From: Flavobacterium sp. N502536
GTDB taxonomy: Bacteria > Bacteroidota > Bacteroidia > Flavobacteriales > Flavobacteriaceae
Direction: 5' to 3'
DNA length: 64,000 bases
Assembly (NCBI RefSeq): GCF_025947345.1
Contig: NZ_CP110011.1
Span: forward strand, 1,054,001 to 1,118,000
Below are positions 29,244 to 40,020 of this stretch, in pieces (position 1 is the first letter of the stretch; each line of letters begins with the position of its first letter). The notes under the pieces are model-generated. The model made no database searches. It was not told where the DNA came from and saw only the letters and a list, made by a program, of their open reading frames with translations. The translations under genes were made by a program, and so were the position numbers.

Positions 29244-29627
29244 TTAAACTCTACGTCTTTTTGGAGGACGACATCCGTTGTGAGGCATTGGAGTAACATC
29301 GATAATCTCTGTAACTTCAATTCCACCGTTATGAATAGAACGGATAGCAGACTCACGTCCGTTTCCTGGTCCTTTTACATAAACTTTTACTTTTTTAAGT
29401 CCTGCCTCAAGAGCTACTTTACTACAATCTTCTGCTGCCATTTGAGCTGCATACGGAGTGTTCTTTTTAGAACCTCTGAAACCCATTTTACCAGCTGAAG
29501 ACCAAGAAATAACTTCACCTTTCTTGTTAGTCAAAGAAATGATAATGTTGTTGAAAGTGGCAGAAATATGAGCTTCACCCGTTGATTCAACGATAACTTT
29601 ACGTTTTTTTGCAGTTGCTTTAGCCAT
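29244..29627 (-). CDS. rpsK: 30S ribosomal protein S11
   Basis: The 127-residue protein ends in the highly conserved [15 protein letters not shown] and contains [21 protein letters not shown] and [14 protein letters not shown]. It lies 8 bases after rpsM in the alpha operon. Confidence 0.98.
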   Translation of the reverse strand: MAKATAKKRKVIVESTGEAHISATFNNIIISLTNKKGEVISWSSAGKMGFRGSKKNTPYAAQMAAEDCSKVALEAGLKKVKVYVKGPGNGRESAIRSIHNGGIEVTEIIDVTPMPHNGCRPPKRRRV

Positions 29628-29635
29628 ATTACTTA

Positions 29636-30010
29636 TTATTTAGTTGCTTTTTTCTTGTTAGCAACAGTTTTTCTTTTACCTTTTCTTGTTCTAGAGTTGT
29701 TTTTAGTTCTTTGCCCTCTTAACGGAAGACCAGATCTATGACGGATACCTCTGTAACAACCAATATCCATTAAACGTTTGATGTTCAAAGAAACTTCAGA
29801 ACGTAATTCTCCTTCAATTTTGAATGCTCCAACAGCCTCACGAATTGCTCCGATCTCGTCGTCATTCCAATCTTGAACTTTTTTGTCTTGGCTAACTTGA
29901 GCTTTTTCTAAAATCTCAATAGCTCTACTTCTCCCTAATCCGAAGATGTAGGTTAGTGCTATAACACCTCTTTTATTTTTTGGGATATCTACCCCTGCTA
30001 TTCTTGCCAT
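29636..30010 (-). CDS. rpsM: 30S ribosomal protein S13
   Basis: The 124-residue S13 begins [20 protein letters not shown]. It carries the conserved [20 protein letters not shown] tail that contacts tRNA and the subunit interface. It follows rpmJ after two bases. Confidence 0.98.
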   Translation of the reverse strand: MARIAGVDIPKNKRGVIALTYIFGLGRSRAIEILEKAQVSQDKKVQDWNDDEIGAIREAVGAFKIEGELRSEVSLNIKRLMDIGCYRGIRHRSGLPLRGQRTKNNSRTRKGKRKTVANKKKATK

Positions 30011-30012
30011 AA

Positions 30013-30129
30013 TTATCCTTGTCTTTGTTTAAATCTAGGATTCTTTTTGTTTATTACGTACAATCTCCCTTTTCTACGCACGATAATGCACTCGGCACTT
30101 CTCTTTTTTACTGATGCTCTAACTTTCAT
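30013..30129 (-). CDS. rpmJ: 50S ribosomal protein L36 (zinc-free form)
   Basis: This 38-residue reading frame on the minus strand begins [20 protein letters not shown] and ends NPRFKQRQG. Only one cysteine remains of the zinc-binding CxxC...C...H set, as in Bacteroidota L36. It lies between infA (12 bases) and rpsM (2 bases), its canonical place. Confidence 0.96.
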
Positions 30130-30141
30130 AGTGAATATCCT

Positions 30142-30357
30142 TTAATATCGATAAGTAATTCTTGCTTTTGACAAATCATAAGGACTCATTTCCAGTTTCA
30201 CTTTATCACCAGGTAATAACTTGATGTAATGCATACGCATTTTACCAGAAATATGAGCAATTACGATATGTCCATTTTCTAACTCTACACGGAACATCGC
30301 ATTTGATAATGCTTCGATGATTGATCCGTCTTGTTCTATTGCTGATTGTTTTGCCAT
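30142..30357 (-). CDS. infA: translation initiation factor IF-1
   Basis: The 71-residue OB-fold protein begins [17 protein letters not shown] and contains [20 protein letters not shown] and the ending [14 protein letters not shown]. It blocks the A site during initiation. It starts 7 bases after secY. Confidence 0.98.
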   Translation of the reverse strand: MAKQSAIEQDGSIIEALSNAMFRVELENGHIVIAHISGKMRMHYIKLLPGDKVKLEMSPYDLSKARITYRY

Positions 30358-30364
30358 AAATATA

Positions 30365-31711
30365 TTAAGCTACCGCTTTTCTATTTTTACCAGTCTTCAT
30401 TAAACCATCATAATGCTTGTTTAACAAGTATGAATTGATTTGTTGAATAGTATCTATTGCAACTCCAACCATAATTATTAATGAGGTACCTCCAAAAAAC
30501 ATTGCCCAAGATTGTTGTACATCCATAATACTTACAACAATAGCTGGGAACACAGCAATCAAAGCAAGGAATAAAGATCCTGGGAAAGTTATTAAAGACA
30601 TCACTTTGTCAAGGAAGTCTGAAGTTTCAGCTCCTGGACGAACTCCAGGAATAAAACCACCACTTCTTTTTAAATCATCGGCCATTTTGTTAGTAGGAAC
30701 AGTGATTGCAGTATAAAAGAATGTAAATACAATAATTAAAGTTGCAAATACAAAGTTGTACCAAAATCCGAACATATTACTAAACGCACCAACAATAGAT
30801 TGTGATGTGTCTGATTTAGACAATCCAGCTACAGCTGCAGGAATAAACATAATTGCCTGAGCAAAGATGATTGGCATAACCCCAGAAGCATTAAGCTTAA
30901 GAGGAATCCATTGTCTATTACCACCAGCTAAATCCTGCTCGTAATCTCCAGTTGTTGTACGACGAGCGTACTGAACCGGGATTCTGCGTACTGCCATTGT
31001 AAGCAATACACAAGAAATGATTACTAATAACCACACAATAATCTCAATAACTAACAACATTGGACCTCCATTGTTATTGGTAACTCTGGTTGTAAATTCT
31101 TGTATAAAAGCTTGCGGTAAGCGCGCTAAGATACCAACCATAATCAATAATGAAATTCCATTTCCAATACCTTTATCTGTAATTTTTTCTCCAAGCCACA
31201 TAGCAAAAATTGTACCTGTAACTAAGATAATAACTGATGAGAACAAAAATTCAGGTGAATTAAAGCCCAGTAAGAATGCACTACCAGGCAATGTTCTATA
31301 CAAATTATAGATATAAGTTGGACCTTGAACCAGTGTAATAGCTATAGTCAACCAACGAGTGATTTGATTAATCTTTTTTCTACCACTCTCTCCATCGTTC
31401 TGAAGTTTTTGTAAATAAGGAATCGCAATTCCCATCAACTGAACAACAATAGATGCAGAAATATAAGGCATAATACCTAAAGCAAAAACTGAAGCTTTAG
31501 AGAAAGCACCTCCTGTAAACATGTCCAGGATAGATCCCAGACCATTTTTAGTTTGTCCCGCTAAACCTGTTAACTGAGTTGCGTCAATTCCAGGAAGCGT
31601 AACATGTGCACCAAAACGATATACTAAAAGCAATCCTAAAGTAATTAAGATTCTATTTTTCAGTTCTTCGATTTTCCAAACATTACTTATTGATTCAATA
31701 AATTTCTTCAT
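30365..31711 (-). CDS. secY: preprotein translocase subunit SecY
   Basis: The 448-residue polytopic protein has about ten membrane segments. Conserved pieces include [19 protein letters not shown] in the plug region, [15 protein letters not shown] and the cytoplasmic [19 protein letters not shown]. It is the channel subunit of the Sec translocon. It is in the standard spc position between rplO and infA. Confidence 0.98.
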   Translation of the reverse strand: MKKFIESISNVWKIEELKNRILITLGLLLVYRFGAHVTLPGIDATQLTGLAGQTKNGLGSILDMFTGGAFSKASVFALGIMPYISASIVVQLMGIAIPYLQKLQNDGESGRKKINQITRWLTIAITLVQGPTYIYNLYRTLPGSAFLLGFNSPEFLFSSVIILVTGTIFAMWLGEKITDKGIGNGISLLIMVGILARLPQAFIQEFTTRVTNNNGGPMLLVIEIIVWLLVIISCVLLTMAVRRIPVQYARRTTTGDYEQDLAGGNRQWIPLKLNASGVMPIIFAQAIMFIPAAVAGLSKSDTSQSIVGAFSNMFGFWYNFVFATLIIVFTFFYTAITVPTNKMADDLKRSGGFIPGVRPGAETSDFLDKVMSLITFPGSLFLALIAVFPAIVVSIMDVQQSWAMFFGGTSLIIMVGVAIDTIQQINSYLLNKHYDGLMKTGKNRKAVA

Positions 31712-31724
31712 CTTAATAGATAAG

Positions 31725-32177
31725 TTATATAGTTACAGCTTCTCCACCAGCAGCTTCGATAGCAGCTTTTGCAGTAGCGGTAAATTTGTGGGCAGTTACT
31801 TTTAATTTTGCTTTCAATTCTCCTCTACCTAAAATCTTAACGATTTCATTTTTGGTAGCCAGACGATTTGCTACGAAATCTGTCATAGAAACAGAATCAG
31901 TAATCACACCATTGTCTACTAATAATTGAAGCGTATCTAAATTAACACCTTCGTATTCTTTACGATTGATGTTTGTGAAACCAAACTTAGGCACACGTCT
32001 TTGAAGTGGCATTTGCCCTCCTTCAAAACCAATCTTTTTAGAATATCCAGAACGAGATTTTGCTCCTTTGTGACCTCTTGCAGAAGTACCACCTTTTCCA
32101 GAACCTTCTCCTCTACCTAATCTTTTATTTTGATTGTGTGTTGACCCTTCAGCTGGTTGTAAGTTACTTAAATTCAT
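31725..32177 (-). CDS. rplO: 50S ribosomal protein L15
   Basis: The 150-residue protein has the glycine/arginine-rich N-terminal RNA-binding tail (RLGRGEGSGKGGTSARGHKG) and the conserved GFEGGQMPLQRRVPKFGF. It lies between rpmD and secY in the spc operon. Confidence 0.98.
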   Translation of the reverse strand: MNLSNLQPAEGSTHNQNKRLGRGEGSGKGGTSARGHKGAKSRSGYSKKIGFEGGQMPLQRRVPKFGFTNINRKEYEGVNLDTLQLLVDNGVITDSVSMTDFVANRLATKNEIVKILGRGELKAKLKVTAHKFTATAKAAIEAAGGEAVTI

Positions 32178-32188
32178 AACAGTATTTG

Positions 32189-32371
32189 TTATTTAGCTTC
32201 TTCGACAGAAACTAAGTGTTTAACTTTGTTTATCATCCCAAGGATTGCAGGATTTGAATCATGCTCTACAACTTGTCCCATTTTACGTAGACCTAAAGCT
32301 TCCAAACCTCTTTTTTGAGAAAGAGGGCAGTTGATTTTGCTTCTTACTTGTTTTACTAATAATTTAGCCAT
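32189..32371 (-). CDS. rpmD: 50S ribosomal protein L30
   Basis: The 60-residue L30 has the typical start [20 protein letters not shown] and [15 protein letters not shown]. It is located between rpsE and rplO, as is standard. Confidence 0.97.
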   Translation of the reverse strand: MAKLLVKQVRSKINCPLSQKRGLEALGLRKMGQVVEHDSNPAILGMINKVKHLVSVEEAK

Positions 32372-32383
32372 AATTTCCTTGAA

Positions 32384-32905
32384 TTAACCTTTAAAAACTT
32401 TTTCTAAAGAAACACCTCTTTGTTTTGCAACAGTATGAGCGCTTCTCATTTGTAATAAAGCATCAAAAGTTGCTTTTACCACGTTATGAGGATTTGATGA
32501 TCCTTGAGATTTAGATAATACATCGTGAATACCTACTGATTCAAGAACTGAACGAACAGCTCCACCAGCAATAACTCCTGTACCATGAGAAGCAGGAATT
32601 AAGAATACACGTGCACCACCAAATTTACCTTTTTGTTCGTGAGGAACAGATTGTCCGTTCAAAGGAATTTTTACTAAATTTTTCTTAGCATCTTCTACTG
32701 CTTTCGCAATTGCTTCAGAAACGTCTTTAGATTTTCCTAATCCATGACCAACTACTCCGTTTTCATCACCTACAACTACAATAGCAGAAAAACCGAAAGC
32801 TCTACCACCTTTTGTAACCTTAGTAACACGATTAACACTTACCAGACGATCTTTAAGTTCAAGACCACTTGGTTTTACCAATTCTACATTTTTGTATTTA
32901 GACAT
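32384..32905 (-). CDS. rpsE: 30S ribosomal protein S5
   Basis: The 173-residue protein has the double-stranded RNA-binding domain ([20 protein letters not shown]) and the [19 protein letters not shown] block. Residues linked to spectinomycin sensitivity in the VTKGGR loop look unaltered by eye. It starts 6 bases after rplR. Confidence 0.98.
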   Translation of the reverse strand: MSKYKNVELVKPSGLELKDRLVSVNRVTKVTKGGRAFGFSAIVVVGDENGVVGHGLGKSKDVSEAIAKAVEDAKKNLVKIPLNGQSVPHEQKGKFGGARVFLIPASHGTGVIAGGAVRSVLESVGIHDVLSKSQGSSNPHNVVKATFDALLQMRSAHTVAKQRGVSLEKVFKG

Positions 32906-32911
32906 AATATA

Positions 32912-33262
32912 TTAGAATTTAAGTCCAGCCGCTCTTGCGCCTTCTGCTAATGATTTAATACGACCGTGGTATAAATATCCACCTCTGTCAAAAGTGATGG
33001 TATCAATCCCGGCTTTTAACGCTTTCTCTGCAACTAGTTTTCCAACAGCAGCAGCTACTTCAACGTTAGTACCTTTTCCTATTTCTTTTTCTCTTGAAGA
33101 TGCAGCTAATAAAGTAACTCCGTTTACGTCATCAATAAGTTGAGCGTAAATTTCTTTGTTGCTTCTAAATACAGATAGTCTTGGGTTAGTAGCAGTACCA
33201 CTAATCGATTTTCTAATTCTGAATCTAATTCTCTGTCTTCTATCAGATTTTGTTAATGACAT
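32912..33262 (-). CDS. rplR: 50S ribosomal protein L18
   Basis: The 116-residue 5S rRNA-binding protein has [18 protein letters not shown] and the C-terminal [20 protein letters not shown]. It lies between rplF and rpsE. Confidence 0.98.
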   Translation of the reverse strand: MSLTKSDRRQRIRFRIRKSISGTATNPRLSVFRSNKEIYAQLIDDVNGVTLLAASSREKEIGKGTNVEVAAAVGKLVAEKALKAGIDTITFDRGGYLYHGRIKSLAEGARAAGLKF

Positions 33263-33273
33263 AATCTTATTTT

Positions 33274-33816
33274 TTAAGCTGATTTACCTGCTTTTCTTCT
33301 TAATACTTCACCCACAAATTTAACACCTTTTCCTTTGTATGGCTCAGGCTTACGGAAACCTCTGATTTTCGCAGCTACCTGACCTAAAAGTTGTTTATCA
33401 AACGATGTTAATTTTACGATAGGGTTCTTTCCTTTTTCAGATATTGTTTCTAGAGCTACTTCTGGAGCAATTTCTAAAACAATATTGTGAGAATATCCAA
33501 GAGCTAAATCTAACTTTTGACCTTGGTTTGAAGCTCTATAACCAACTCCAACTAATTCAAGTTCTTTTGTAAAACCTTCAGCCACACCAATAATCATGTT
33601 GTTGATTAATGATCTGTACAATCCGTGTTTTGCTCTTTGGTCTTTATGATCAGACGATCTTTCAACTTGTACTTGATCGCCTTCAACTGTTACAGTTACG
33701 TCCGAAAACTCCTGAGTTAGTTGACCTTTTTTTCCTTTTACTGTAATAATACCGTCTTTAACTTCAACAGTTACACCAGCAGGGATTACAATTGGGCTTT
33801 TACCTATTCTTGACAT
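33274..33816 (-). CDS. rplF: 50S ribosomal protein L6
   Basis: The 180-residue protein begins [19 protein letters not shown] and carries the C-terminal signature [20 protein letters not shown]. It follows rpsH after 18 bases. Confidence 0.98.
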   Translation of the reverse strand: MSRIGKSPIVIPAGVTVEVKDGIITVKGKKGQLTQEFSDVTVTVEGDQVQVERSSDHKDQRAKHGLYRSLINNMIIGVAEGFTKELELVGVGYRASNQGQKLDLALGYSHNIVLEIAPEVALETISEKGKNPIVKLTSFDKQLLGQVAAKIRGFRKPEPYKGKGVKFVGEVLRRKAGKSA

Positions 33817-33834
33817 CTTATCTAGTGTTTAAAA

Positions 33835-34233
33835 TTAGTATACGTAACAAATTACTTCACCACCTACATTTAATTGTTTCGCTTGTTTTCCAGTCATAAG
33901 ACCTTTTGAAGTTGAAACAATTGCAATTCCTAATCCGTTAAGGATTCTTGGTAATTTGGCAGCACCTGCGTACTTACGTAAACCAGGTTTACTAATTCTT
34001 TGGATATCTTTAATTACAGGCTCTTTAGTATCTTTATCATACTTCAAAGCAATTTTGATTGAACCCTGAACAGAGTTGTCTTCAAATTTGTAACTTAAGA
34101 TATAACCTTGATCAAATAAGATCTTAGTTATTTCTTTTTTTAGATTAGAAGCTGGAATTTCGACAACTTTGTGGTTTGCAGCCACAGCGTTACGAACTCT
34201 AGTCAAATAATCTGCAATAGGATCTGTATACAT
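33835..34233 (-). CDS. rpsH: 30S ribosomal protein S8
   Basis: S8 of 132 residues starting MYTDPIADYLTRVRNAVAA; the ATG at 34231-34233 is chosen. An in-frame ATG twelve codons upstream would run through a strong hairpin and adds residues unlike S8. The C terminus has LGIAIVSTSKGLMTGKQAKQ. S8 binds 16S rRNA and, in E. coli, represses the spc operon. Here its gene has its own predicted promoter and a structured leader. Confidence 0.97.
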   Translation of the reverse strand: MYTDPIADYLTRVRNAVAANHKVVEIPASNLKKEITKILFDQGYILSYKFEDNSVQGSIKIALKYDKDTKEPVIKDIQRISKPGLRKYAGAAKLPRILNGLGIAIVSTSKGLMTGKQAKQLNVGGEVICYVY

Positions 34234-34257
34234 ATGTATTTGATTGCGATTATGGTT

Positions 34258-34281
34258 TTCGGGAGACACCCGTCTCCCGAA
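34258..34281 (-). promoter_or_regulatory. strong stem-loop in the rpsH leader
   Basis: The perfect 10-base stem TTCGGGAGAC/GTCTCCCGAA with a 4-base loop can extend by a GG/CC pair outside an internal loop. It lies 24 bases before the rpsH ATG. No T run follows on the minus strand, so it is not a terminator. It is a candidate site for S8 autoregulation or RNA processing. Confidence 0.6.
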
Positions 34282-34313
34282 CCTTTAATCAATTAAAATT
34301 ATTTTTCGGTTTG

Positions 34314-34344
34314 CAAAAGTAATAACTTATTGCGAGATTACCAA
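34314..34344 (-). promoter_or_regulatory. predicted internal spc promoter before rpsH
   Basis: TTG (34342-34344, overlapping the last rpsN codons), a 20-base spacer and TACTTTTG (34314-34321) match the Bacteroidota consensus exactly. The predicted transcript would begin near 34307 and include the hairpin at 34258-34281. Confidence 0.55.
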
Positions 34345-34607
34345 GAAGCCTTTTTTACTCCAGGGATTAATCCATTATTTGCCATCTCACGGAAAGTTAC
34401 ACGTGAAATACCAAATTGACGAATATAACCTCTTGGTCTACCTGTTAATTTACAACGGTTGTGTAAACGAACTGGTGAAGCATTTTTAGGTAATCTTTGT
34501 AAGCCTTCATAATCTCCAGCTTCTAATAAAGCTTTTCTTTTTTCAGCGTACTTAGCTACCGTTTTCTCTCTTTTCACCTCACGGGCTTTCATTGATTCTT
34601 TAGCCAT
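34338..34607 (-). CDS. rpsN: 30S ribosomal protein S14 (zinc-free long form)
   Basis: The 89-residue S14 ends [20 protein letters not shown] plus ASW. It has one cysteine only, so it is the zinc-independent type. It starts 3 bases after rplE, followed by a 104-base gap to rpsH. Confidence 0.97.
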
Positions 34608-34610
34608 GTC

Positions 34611-35162
34611 TTAATTCTTTTTAAAAGGTAAACCTAATTCAGCCAATAACGACTTTGCTTCTTTGTCTGTTTTTGCAGTAGTAACAAAAGTAATATCCAT
34701 TCCTGAAATTTTGTTTACTTTGTCAATATCAATTTCAGGGAAAATGATTTGCTCTAAAACTCCAAGATTGTAATTACCTCTTCCGTCGAAACCAGTAGCT
34801 TTGATACCACTAAAATCTCTAACGCGTGGTAAAGCAGAAGTAATAAGTCTGTCTAAAAACTCATACATTCTCTCTCCACGTAAAGTAACTTTTGCTCCAA
34901 TAGGCATCCCTTTTCTCAATTTGAAAGACGCAACGTCTTTCTTTGAAATTGTAGATACTGCTTTTTGTCCAGTGATCTTTGTTAACTCATCAACTGCATA
35001 GTCAATAAGTTTTTTATCAGATACAGCTGCACCAACTCCACGGCTCAAAACGATTTTTTCAAGTTTAGGAACTTGCATTACGTTTGTATATCCGAATTCT
35101 TCTTTAAGAGCAGAGATTACTCTACTCTTATATTCTTCTTTTAGTCTAGGTGTATATGCCAT
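34611..35162 (-). CDS. rplE: 50S ribosomal protein L5
   Basis: The 183-residue protein has [20 protein letters not shown] and the conserved [20 protein letters not shown]. It binds 5S rRNA. It starts 2 bases after rplX. Confidence 0.98.
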   Translation of the reverse strand: MAYTPRLKEEYKSRVISALKEEFGYTNVMQVPKLEKIVLSRGVGAAVSDKKLIDYAVDELTKITGQKAVSTISKKDVASFKLRKGMPIGAKVTLRGERMYEFLDRLITSALPRVRDFSGIKATGFDGRGNYNLGVLEQIIFPEIDIDKVNKISGMDITFVTTAKTDKEAKSLLAELGLPFKKN

Positions 35163-35164
35163 TA

Positions 35165-35479
35165 CTATAGTACTTGATTAGATTTTTTTGAAAATCTTAC
35201 TTTCTTATCTCCTTCTACTCTAATACCAACTCTAGTTGTTTCCTTAGTTTTAGGATCAATTAGTGAAATGTTAGATATTTGTATAGAAGCTTCTTTCTTA
35301 ACGATACCACCTTGAGGGTTTTTAGCACTTGGTTTTGTATGTTTTGAAACCATGTTTACACCTTCAACTATCGCTTTATTTTTCTCACGGTAAACACGTA
35401 AAACTTTACCTTCAGCACCTTTATGGTCTCCAGCAATAACTCTTACGATATCTCCTGATTTTATTTTTAGCTTTATCAT
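35165..35479 (-). CDS. rplX: 50S ribosomal protein L24
   Basis: The 104-residue KOW-domain protein has [20 protein letters not shown] and [18 protein letters not shown]. It is an early 50S assembly initiator. It is located between rplN and rplE. Confidence 0.98.
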   Translation of the reverse strand: MIKLKIKSGDIVRVIAGDHKGAEGKVLRVYREKNKAIVEGVNMVSKHTKPSAKNPQGGIVKKEASIQISNISLIDPKTKETTRVGIRVEGDKKVRFSKKSNQVL

Positions 35480-35490
35480 CTTAAAACGAA

Positions 35491-35859
35491 TTAAAGCACT
35501 TCTGGTGCTAATGATACAATTTTCATGAATTGTTTTTCACGAAGTTCTCTTGCTACCGGACCAAAAACACGTGTTCCTCTCATTTCCCCTGCAGCGTTCA
35601 AAAGAACACATGCATTATCATCGAAACGGATATAAGAACCATCAGCTCTTCTCACTTCTTTTTTGGTACGTACAACAACTGCAGTTGAAACAGCTCCTTT
35701 TTTAACGTTACCGTTAGGAGTTGCATCTTTAATAGATACTACAATCTTGTCACCAACAGAGGCATACCTTCTTTTGGTACCTCCTAAAACACGGATAGTT
35801 AAAACTTCTTTTGCTCCCGTGTTATCTGCTACTTTTAGTCTTGATTCCTGTTGTACCAT
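35491..35859 (-). CDS. rplN: 50S ribosomal protein L14
   Basis: The 122-residue protein begins [20 protein letters not shown] and contains [20 protein letters not shown]. It starts 2 bases after rpsQ. Confidence 0.98.
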
Positions 35860-35861
35860 AA

Positions 35862-36122
35862 TTATTTAGCTCTTTCTAAGATTTCAACTAATCTCCAACA
35901 TTTTGTTTTACTTAAAGGACGCGTTTCGCTAATTCTTACAGTATCTCCAATGTTACAGTCGTTTGTTTCGTCGTGTGCAACGTATTTCTTTGTTTTCAAC
36001 ACGAACTTACCGTATAATGGGTGTTTTACTTTTCTTACTTCAGCAATAACAATAGACTTATCCATTTTATTTGAAGTAACAACACCTATTCTTTCTTTTC
36101 TTAAATTTCTTTTTTCTTCCAT
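35862..36122 (-). CDS. rpsQ: 30S ribosomal protein S17
   Basis: The 86-residue OB-fold protein has [20 protein letters not shown] and the signature [20 protein letters not shown]. It is located between rpmC and rplN. Confidence 0.98.
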   Translation of the reverse strand: MEEKRNLRKERIGVVTSNKMDKSIVIAEVRKVKHPLYGKFVLKTKKYVAHDETNDCNIGDTVRISETRPLSKTKCWRLVEILERAK

Positions 36123-36139
36123 CTTTCAGCAGAATACAA

Positions 36140-36331
36140 TTATTGTAACTCTCTTTTAGTTAACTCTGTAGCCAATCTTGCAACTGTTCTTCTTACACTT
36201 CTAATTTGAAGTGGGTTCTCAATTGGAGAAATAGCGTGAGCCATTTTTAGGTCAGCATATATTTTCTTAGTTTGACTAAGTTTTTCTTGCAACTCCGCTG
36301 CAGAAAGATCTTTTATTTCTGATTGTTTCAT
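36140..36331 (-). CDS. rpmC: 50S ribosomal protein L29
   Basis: The 63-residue helical protein begins MKQSEIKDLSAAELQEKLSQ and contains NPLQIRSVRRTVARLATEL. It lies near the exit tunnel of the ribosome. It is located between rplP and rpsQ. Confidence 0.97.
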   Translation of the reverse strand: MKQSEIKDLSAAELQEKLSQTKKIYADLKMAHAISPIENPLQIRSVRRTVARLATELTKRELQ

Positions 36332-36344
36332 AATATAAATTTAA

Positions 36345-36770
36345 TTATGCTTCGAAATCTCTAGCAACGACGAATTTAGTTTTTACTGGAAGCTTTTGAG
36401 CTGCAAGACGTAACGCCTCTTTTGCAACTGATAAAGGAACTCCTCCAACTTCAAACATAATTCTTCCGGGTTTAACAACGGCAGCCCAATATTCAACGGC
36501 ACCTTTACCTTTACCCATACGTACCTCAAGAGGCTTCTTAGTAATTGGTTTGTCTGGAAATATTTTGATCCATAATTGTCCTTCTCTCTTCATGAAACGA
36601 GTTGCAGCGATACGCGCAGCTTCGATTTGACGAGAGGTTAAGAACATTCCATCTTCATGTACAGATTTAATACCAAACATTCCATTAGAAAGTTCATGCC
36701 CTCTTTGAGAGTTACCTTTCATTTTACCTTTTTGTACCTTACGGTATTTTGTTCTTTTAGGCTGTAACAT
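36345..36770 (-). CDS. rplP: 50S ribosomal protein L16
   Basis: The 141-residue protein begins [20 protein letters not shown] and has [20 protein letters not shown]. It is located between rpsC and rpmC. Confidence 0.98.
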   Translation of the reverse strand: MLQPKRTKYRKVQKGKMKGNSQRGHELSNGMFGIKSVHEDGMFLTSRQIEAARIAATRFMKREGQLWIKIFPDKPITKKPLEVRMGKGKGAVEYWAAVVKPGRIMFEVGGVPLSVAKEALRLAAQKLPVKTKFVVARDFEA

Positions 36771-36789
36771 TTTTCTTTAGTTTAAAAAT

Positions 36790-37548
36790 TTACTTTCTTT
36801 TACGAGCGTCTGGTTTTCCACCTTTATTAAAGTTAGATTTACCTCTAGGGGCATCTCCACCTTTACCACCACCAGTTCCAGATTGTTTTTTATCCATTCC
36901 TGCAAGCGGAGAAAGATCTCTCTTTCCATAAACTTCACCTTTCATGATCCATACTTTGATACCCATTCTACCGTAAGTAGTGTGAGCTTCAGCCAAAGCA
37001 TAATCAATATCAGCTCTGAAAGTTGATAGAGGAATTCTACCTTCTTTGAAACCTTCTGAACGCGCCATCTCAGCACCATTCAAACGACCAGAAATCAAAA
37101 CTTTGATACCTTCAGCGTTCATACGCATAGAAGCAGCAATAGCCATTTTGATTGCACGTCTGTAAGAAATACGGCTTTCGATTTGACGAGCGATGCTTGT
37201 CGCCACAAGATAAGCATCTAACTCAGGTCTTTTAATTTCAAAGATGTTGATTTGAACCTCTTTGTCAGTAACTTTCTTAAGTTCTTCTTTCAACTTGTCT
37301 ACCTCTTGTCCACCTTTTCCGATAATGATACCAGGTCTAGCAGTAGTGATAGTAACGGTTACAAGTTTCAAAGTTCTCTCGATGATTACTTTAGATACAC
37401 TAGCTTTTGATAAACGAGCGTGGATATACTTTCTGATTTTGTGATCTTCGGCTAATTTATCACCGTAATCATTTCCACCATACCAGTTTGAGTCCCACCC
37501 TCTGATGATACCAAGTCTATTTCCAATTGGATTTGTCTTTTGTCCCAT
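36790..37548 (-). CDS. rpsC: 30S ribosomal protein S3
   Basis: The 252-residue protein has the KH domain ([20 protein letters not shown]) and the C-terminal S3 domain ([20 protein letters not shown]). A glycine/lysine-rich tail of about 35 residues extends beyond the usual end. It starts 5 bases after rplV. Confidence 0.98.
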
Positions 37549-37553
37549 GCTGC

Positions 37554-37967
37554 TTAAGAATTGCTTTGTGTGTTATTGATAGCTCCAAGCACGATTGTTA
37601 CGTGATTAGAACGTTTTCTTATTCTGTGTGCACGACCTTGTGGAGCTGGACGAAGTCTTTTCAACATCATTCCACCATCTACTCTGATCTCTTTAACAAA
37701 TAATCCAGCCTCTTCTAAATTACCTTCACTATTTTTTTGCTCCCAGTTGTTGATTGCAGATAATAATAGTTTTTCTAGTTTTCTTGAAGCTTCTTTAGAA
37801 CTGAATCTTAAGATGTTAAGTGCTCTTTCTACCTTCTGACCTCTTACCAAGTCCGCTACTAAGCGCATTTTTCTAGGTGAAGTAGGGCAGTTATTCAATT
37901 TTGCGAAAGCAATAGACTTATTAGCCTCTTTTCTCGCATCTGCTGTTTCTCTTTTACGAACTCCCAT
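37554..37967 (-). CDS. rplV: 50S ribosomal protein L22
   Basis: The 137-residue protein has [20 protein letters not shown] and the C-terminal hairpin [20 protein letters not shown] that lines the exit tunnel. It starts 6 bases after rpsS. Confidence 0.98.
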
Positions 37968-37973
37968 TGCTTC

Positions 37974-38252
37974 TTATTTTTTACCTTTATTTTTTGCTCC
38001 AGCATGACCTCTAAAAGATCTAGTTGGTGAAAACTCTCCTAATTTGTGACCTACCATGTTTTCTGTTACGTAAACTGGTACAAATTGACGACCGTTATGA
38101 ACTGCGATTGTTTGTCCAACAAAGTCTGGAGTAATCATGGAAGCTCTAGACCAAGTCTTTACTACTCCATTTTTTCCGCTTTCAATGTTTTCTTGAACTT
38201 TCTTGTCTAACTTATAATGAACGAAAGGTCCTTTTTTTAATGAACGTGCCAT
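37974..38252 (-). CDS. rpsS: 30S ribosomal protein S19
   Basis: The 92-residue protein begins [20 protein letters not shown] and ends with [20 protein letters not shown]. It is located between rplB and rplV. Confidence 0.98.
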   Translation of the reverse strand: MARSLKKGPFVHYKLDKKVQENIESGKNGVVKTWSRASMITPDFVGQTIAVHNGRQFVPVYVTENMVGHKLGEFSPTRSFRGHAGAKNKGKK

Positions 38253-38258
38253 ATCTTA

Positions 38259-39083
38259 TTATTTCTTTCTACGTTCTACGATATACTTGTTACTCGGGTT
38301 TTTCTTAGAACGAGTTCTATAACCTTTTGCTGGTATTCCATTTCTTGAACGTGGATGTCCACCAGAAGAACGTCCTTCTCCACCACCCATTGGGTGATCA
38401 ACAGGGTTCATTGCAACAGGTCTTGTTCTAGGTCTTCTTCCTAACCATCTTGTTCTACCAGCTTTTCCTGACACAACTAATTGGTGGTCTGAATTAGAAA
38501 CAGCTCCAATTGTAGCCGAACAAGTTAACAAGATCAATCTTGTTTCACCAGAAGGCATTTTAATTGTAGCATATTTTCCATCTCTTGCCATTAACTGAGC
38601 AAATGTTCCAGCTGAACGAGCGATTACCGCACCTTGACCTGGACGTAACTCAATACAAGAGATTACAGTTCCCAAAGGAATTCTGCTTAAAGGCAATGTA
38701 TTACCAATTTCAGGTTGAGATTCTGGACCAGAAACTAATTTCTGACCAACTTTCAATCCGTTTTGAGCAATAATATAAGTTTTCTCACCATCAGCATAAG
38801 CTAATAAAGCGATAAATGCAGTACGATTTGGATCGTATTCGATTGATTTCACAGTAGCCGGAATTCCGTCTTTAGTTCTTTTGAAATCAATAATACGATA
38901 TCTCTGCTTGTGACCACCACCCGTATAACGCATGGTCATCTTTCCTTGACTATTTCTACCTCCAGAGTTTTTTATCGGCGCTATCAAAGAGCGTTCCGGC
39001 TTATCAGTTGTAATGGCGTCATAACCATTCACAACTCTAAATCGCTGACCTGGGGTAATAGGTTTTAATTTTCTTACTGACAT
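38259..39083 (-). CDS. rplB: 50S ribosomal protein L2
   Basis: The 274-residue protein has the conserved [20 protein letters not shown] near the peptidyl-transferase centre. It is located between rplW and rpsS in the S10 operon. Confidence 0.98.
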   Translation of the reverse strand: MSVRKLKPITPGQRFRVVNGYDAITTDKPERSLIAPIKNSGGRNSQGKMTMRYTGGGHKQRYRIIDFKRTKDGIPATVKSIEYDPNRTAFIALLAYADGEKTYIIAQNGLKVGQKLVSGPESQPEIGNTLPLSRIPLGTVISCIELRPGQGAVIARSAGTFAQLMARDGKYATIKMPSGETRLILLTCSATIGAVSNSDHQLVVSGKAGRTRWLGRRPRTRPVAMNPVDHPMGGGEGRSSGGHPRSRNGIPAKGYRTRSKKNPSNKYIVERRKK

Positions 39084-39092
39084 TTTTCTATC

Positions 39093-39383
39093 TTAGATAT
39101 TGTTGTAAAAATCAATTGTTTCTCCTTCTTGTACTTGTACAATTGCTTTTTTAATTGCATTTGTCTTTCCACTGATTAAACCACTTTTAGTGTATTTTGT
39201 AGTTCTATCCGGTCTTACGTTCATCGTGTTAACTGAAACGATAGTTACTCCATAAGCAGCTTCAACAGCTTTCTTAATTTGAACTTTGTTTGCTTTTTTG
39301 TCAACAACGAATCCGAAGCGGTTTAAAACTTCACTTTCTTTGGTTACTTTTTCCGTTACTATAGGTCTAATTATGATACTCAT
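39093..39383 (-). CDS. rplW: 50S ribosomal protein L23
   Basis: The 96-residue protein begins MSIIIRPIVTEKVTKESEVL and contains the FGFVVDKKANKVQIKKAVEA motif. It is the docking site for trigger factor and SRP at the tunnel exit. Confidence 0.97.
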   Translation of the reverse strand: MSIIIRPIVTEKVTKESEVLNRFGFVVDKKANKVQIKKAVEAAYGVTIVSVNTMNVRPDRTTKYTKSGLISGKTNAIKKAIVQVQEGETIDFYNNI

Positions 39384-39390
39384 ATTCCTA

Positions 39391-40020
39391 TTATTTACTT
39401 AAATTTTCTTCAATTAACTCCAAAGAACCTTCTAAAAGCACTAAATTGTTAGTGTTCAAAATAGCGTAAGTGCTTAATTCTGAGCTAGTTACGACATTAG
39501 AAGCCTTTAAATTGCGTGACGACAAATATACATTTTTATTCGACTCACCCAACACAAATAAGGATTTTTTATTCTCTAACCCTAAAGCTTTCAAAACGTT
39601 AATGAAATTTTTAGTGTTTGGCGCTTCAAAATTAAAGTCTTCAAGAACGATGATATTCGACTCTTTTGCTTTGATTGAGAAAGCTGATTTTCTTGCCAAT
39701 CTTTTCAAGCTTTTATTCAATTTGAATGAATAACTTCTTGGTCTTGGTCCGAAAATTGTTCCACCACCTTTAAACAATGGATTTTTGATACTTCCCGCAC
39801 GAGCTGTACCAGTTCCTTTTTGTTTTTTAATCTTACGTGTACTTCCTGTCACTTCAGCTCTTTCTTTAGCTTTGTGAGTACCTTGTCTTTGATTAGCAAG
39901 ATATTGCTTAACATCAAGGTATACAGCGTGATTGTTTGGTTCAATTGCGAATACTGAATCAGAAAGTTGAACTTTTCTTCCAGTATCTTTTCCGTTGAAA
40001 TCTAATACTTTTACTTCCAT
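39391..40020 (-). CDS. rplD: 50S ribosomal protein L4
   Basis: The 209-residue protein has the extended loop [20 protein letters not shown] and [19 protein letters not shown]. Its ATG overlaps the rplC stop by one base (TAATG), indicating translational coupling. L4 regulates the S10 operon in E. coli; no equivalent leader is evident here. Confidence 0.98.
   Translation of the reverse strand: MEVKVLDFNGKDTGRKVQLSDSVFAIEPNNHAVYLDVKQYLANQRQGTHKAKERAEVTGSTRKIKKQKGTGTARAGSIKNPLFKGGGTIFGPRPRSYSFKLNKSLKRLARKSAFSIKAKESNIIVLEDFNFEAPNTKNFINVLKALGLENKKSLFVLGESNKNVYLSSRNLKASNVVTSSELSTYAILNTNNLVLLEGSLELIEENLSK

Noticed and set aside
34234..34269. N-terminal 12-residue extension of S8
   Set aside because: It is not S8-like and overlaps the leader hairpin.
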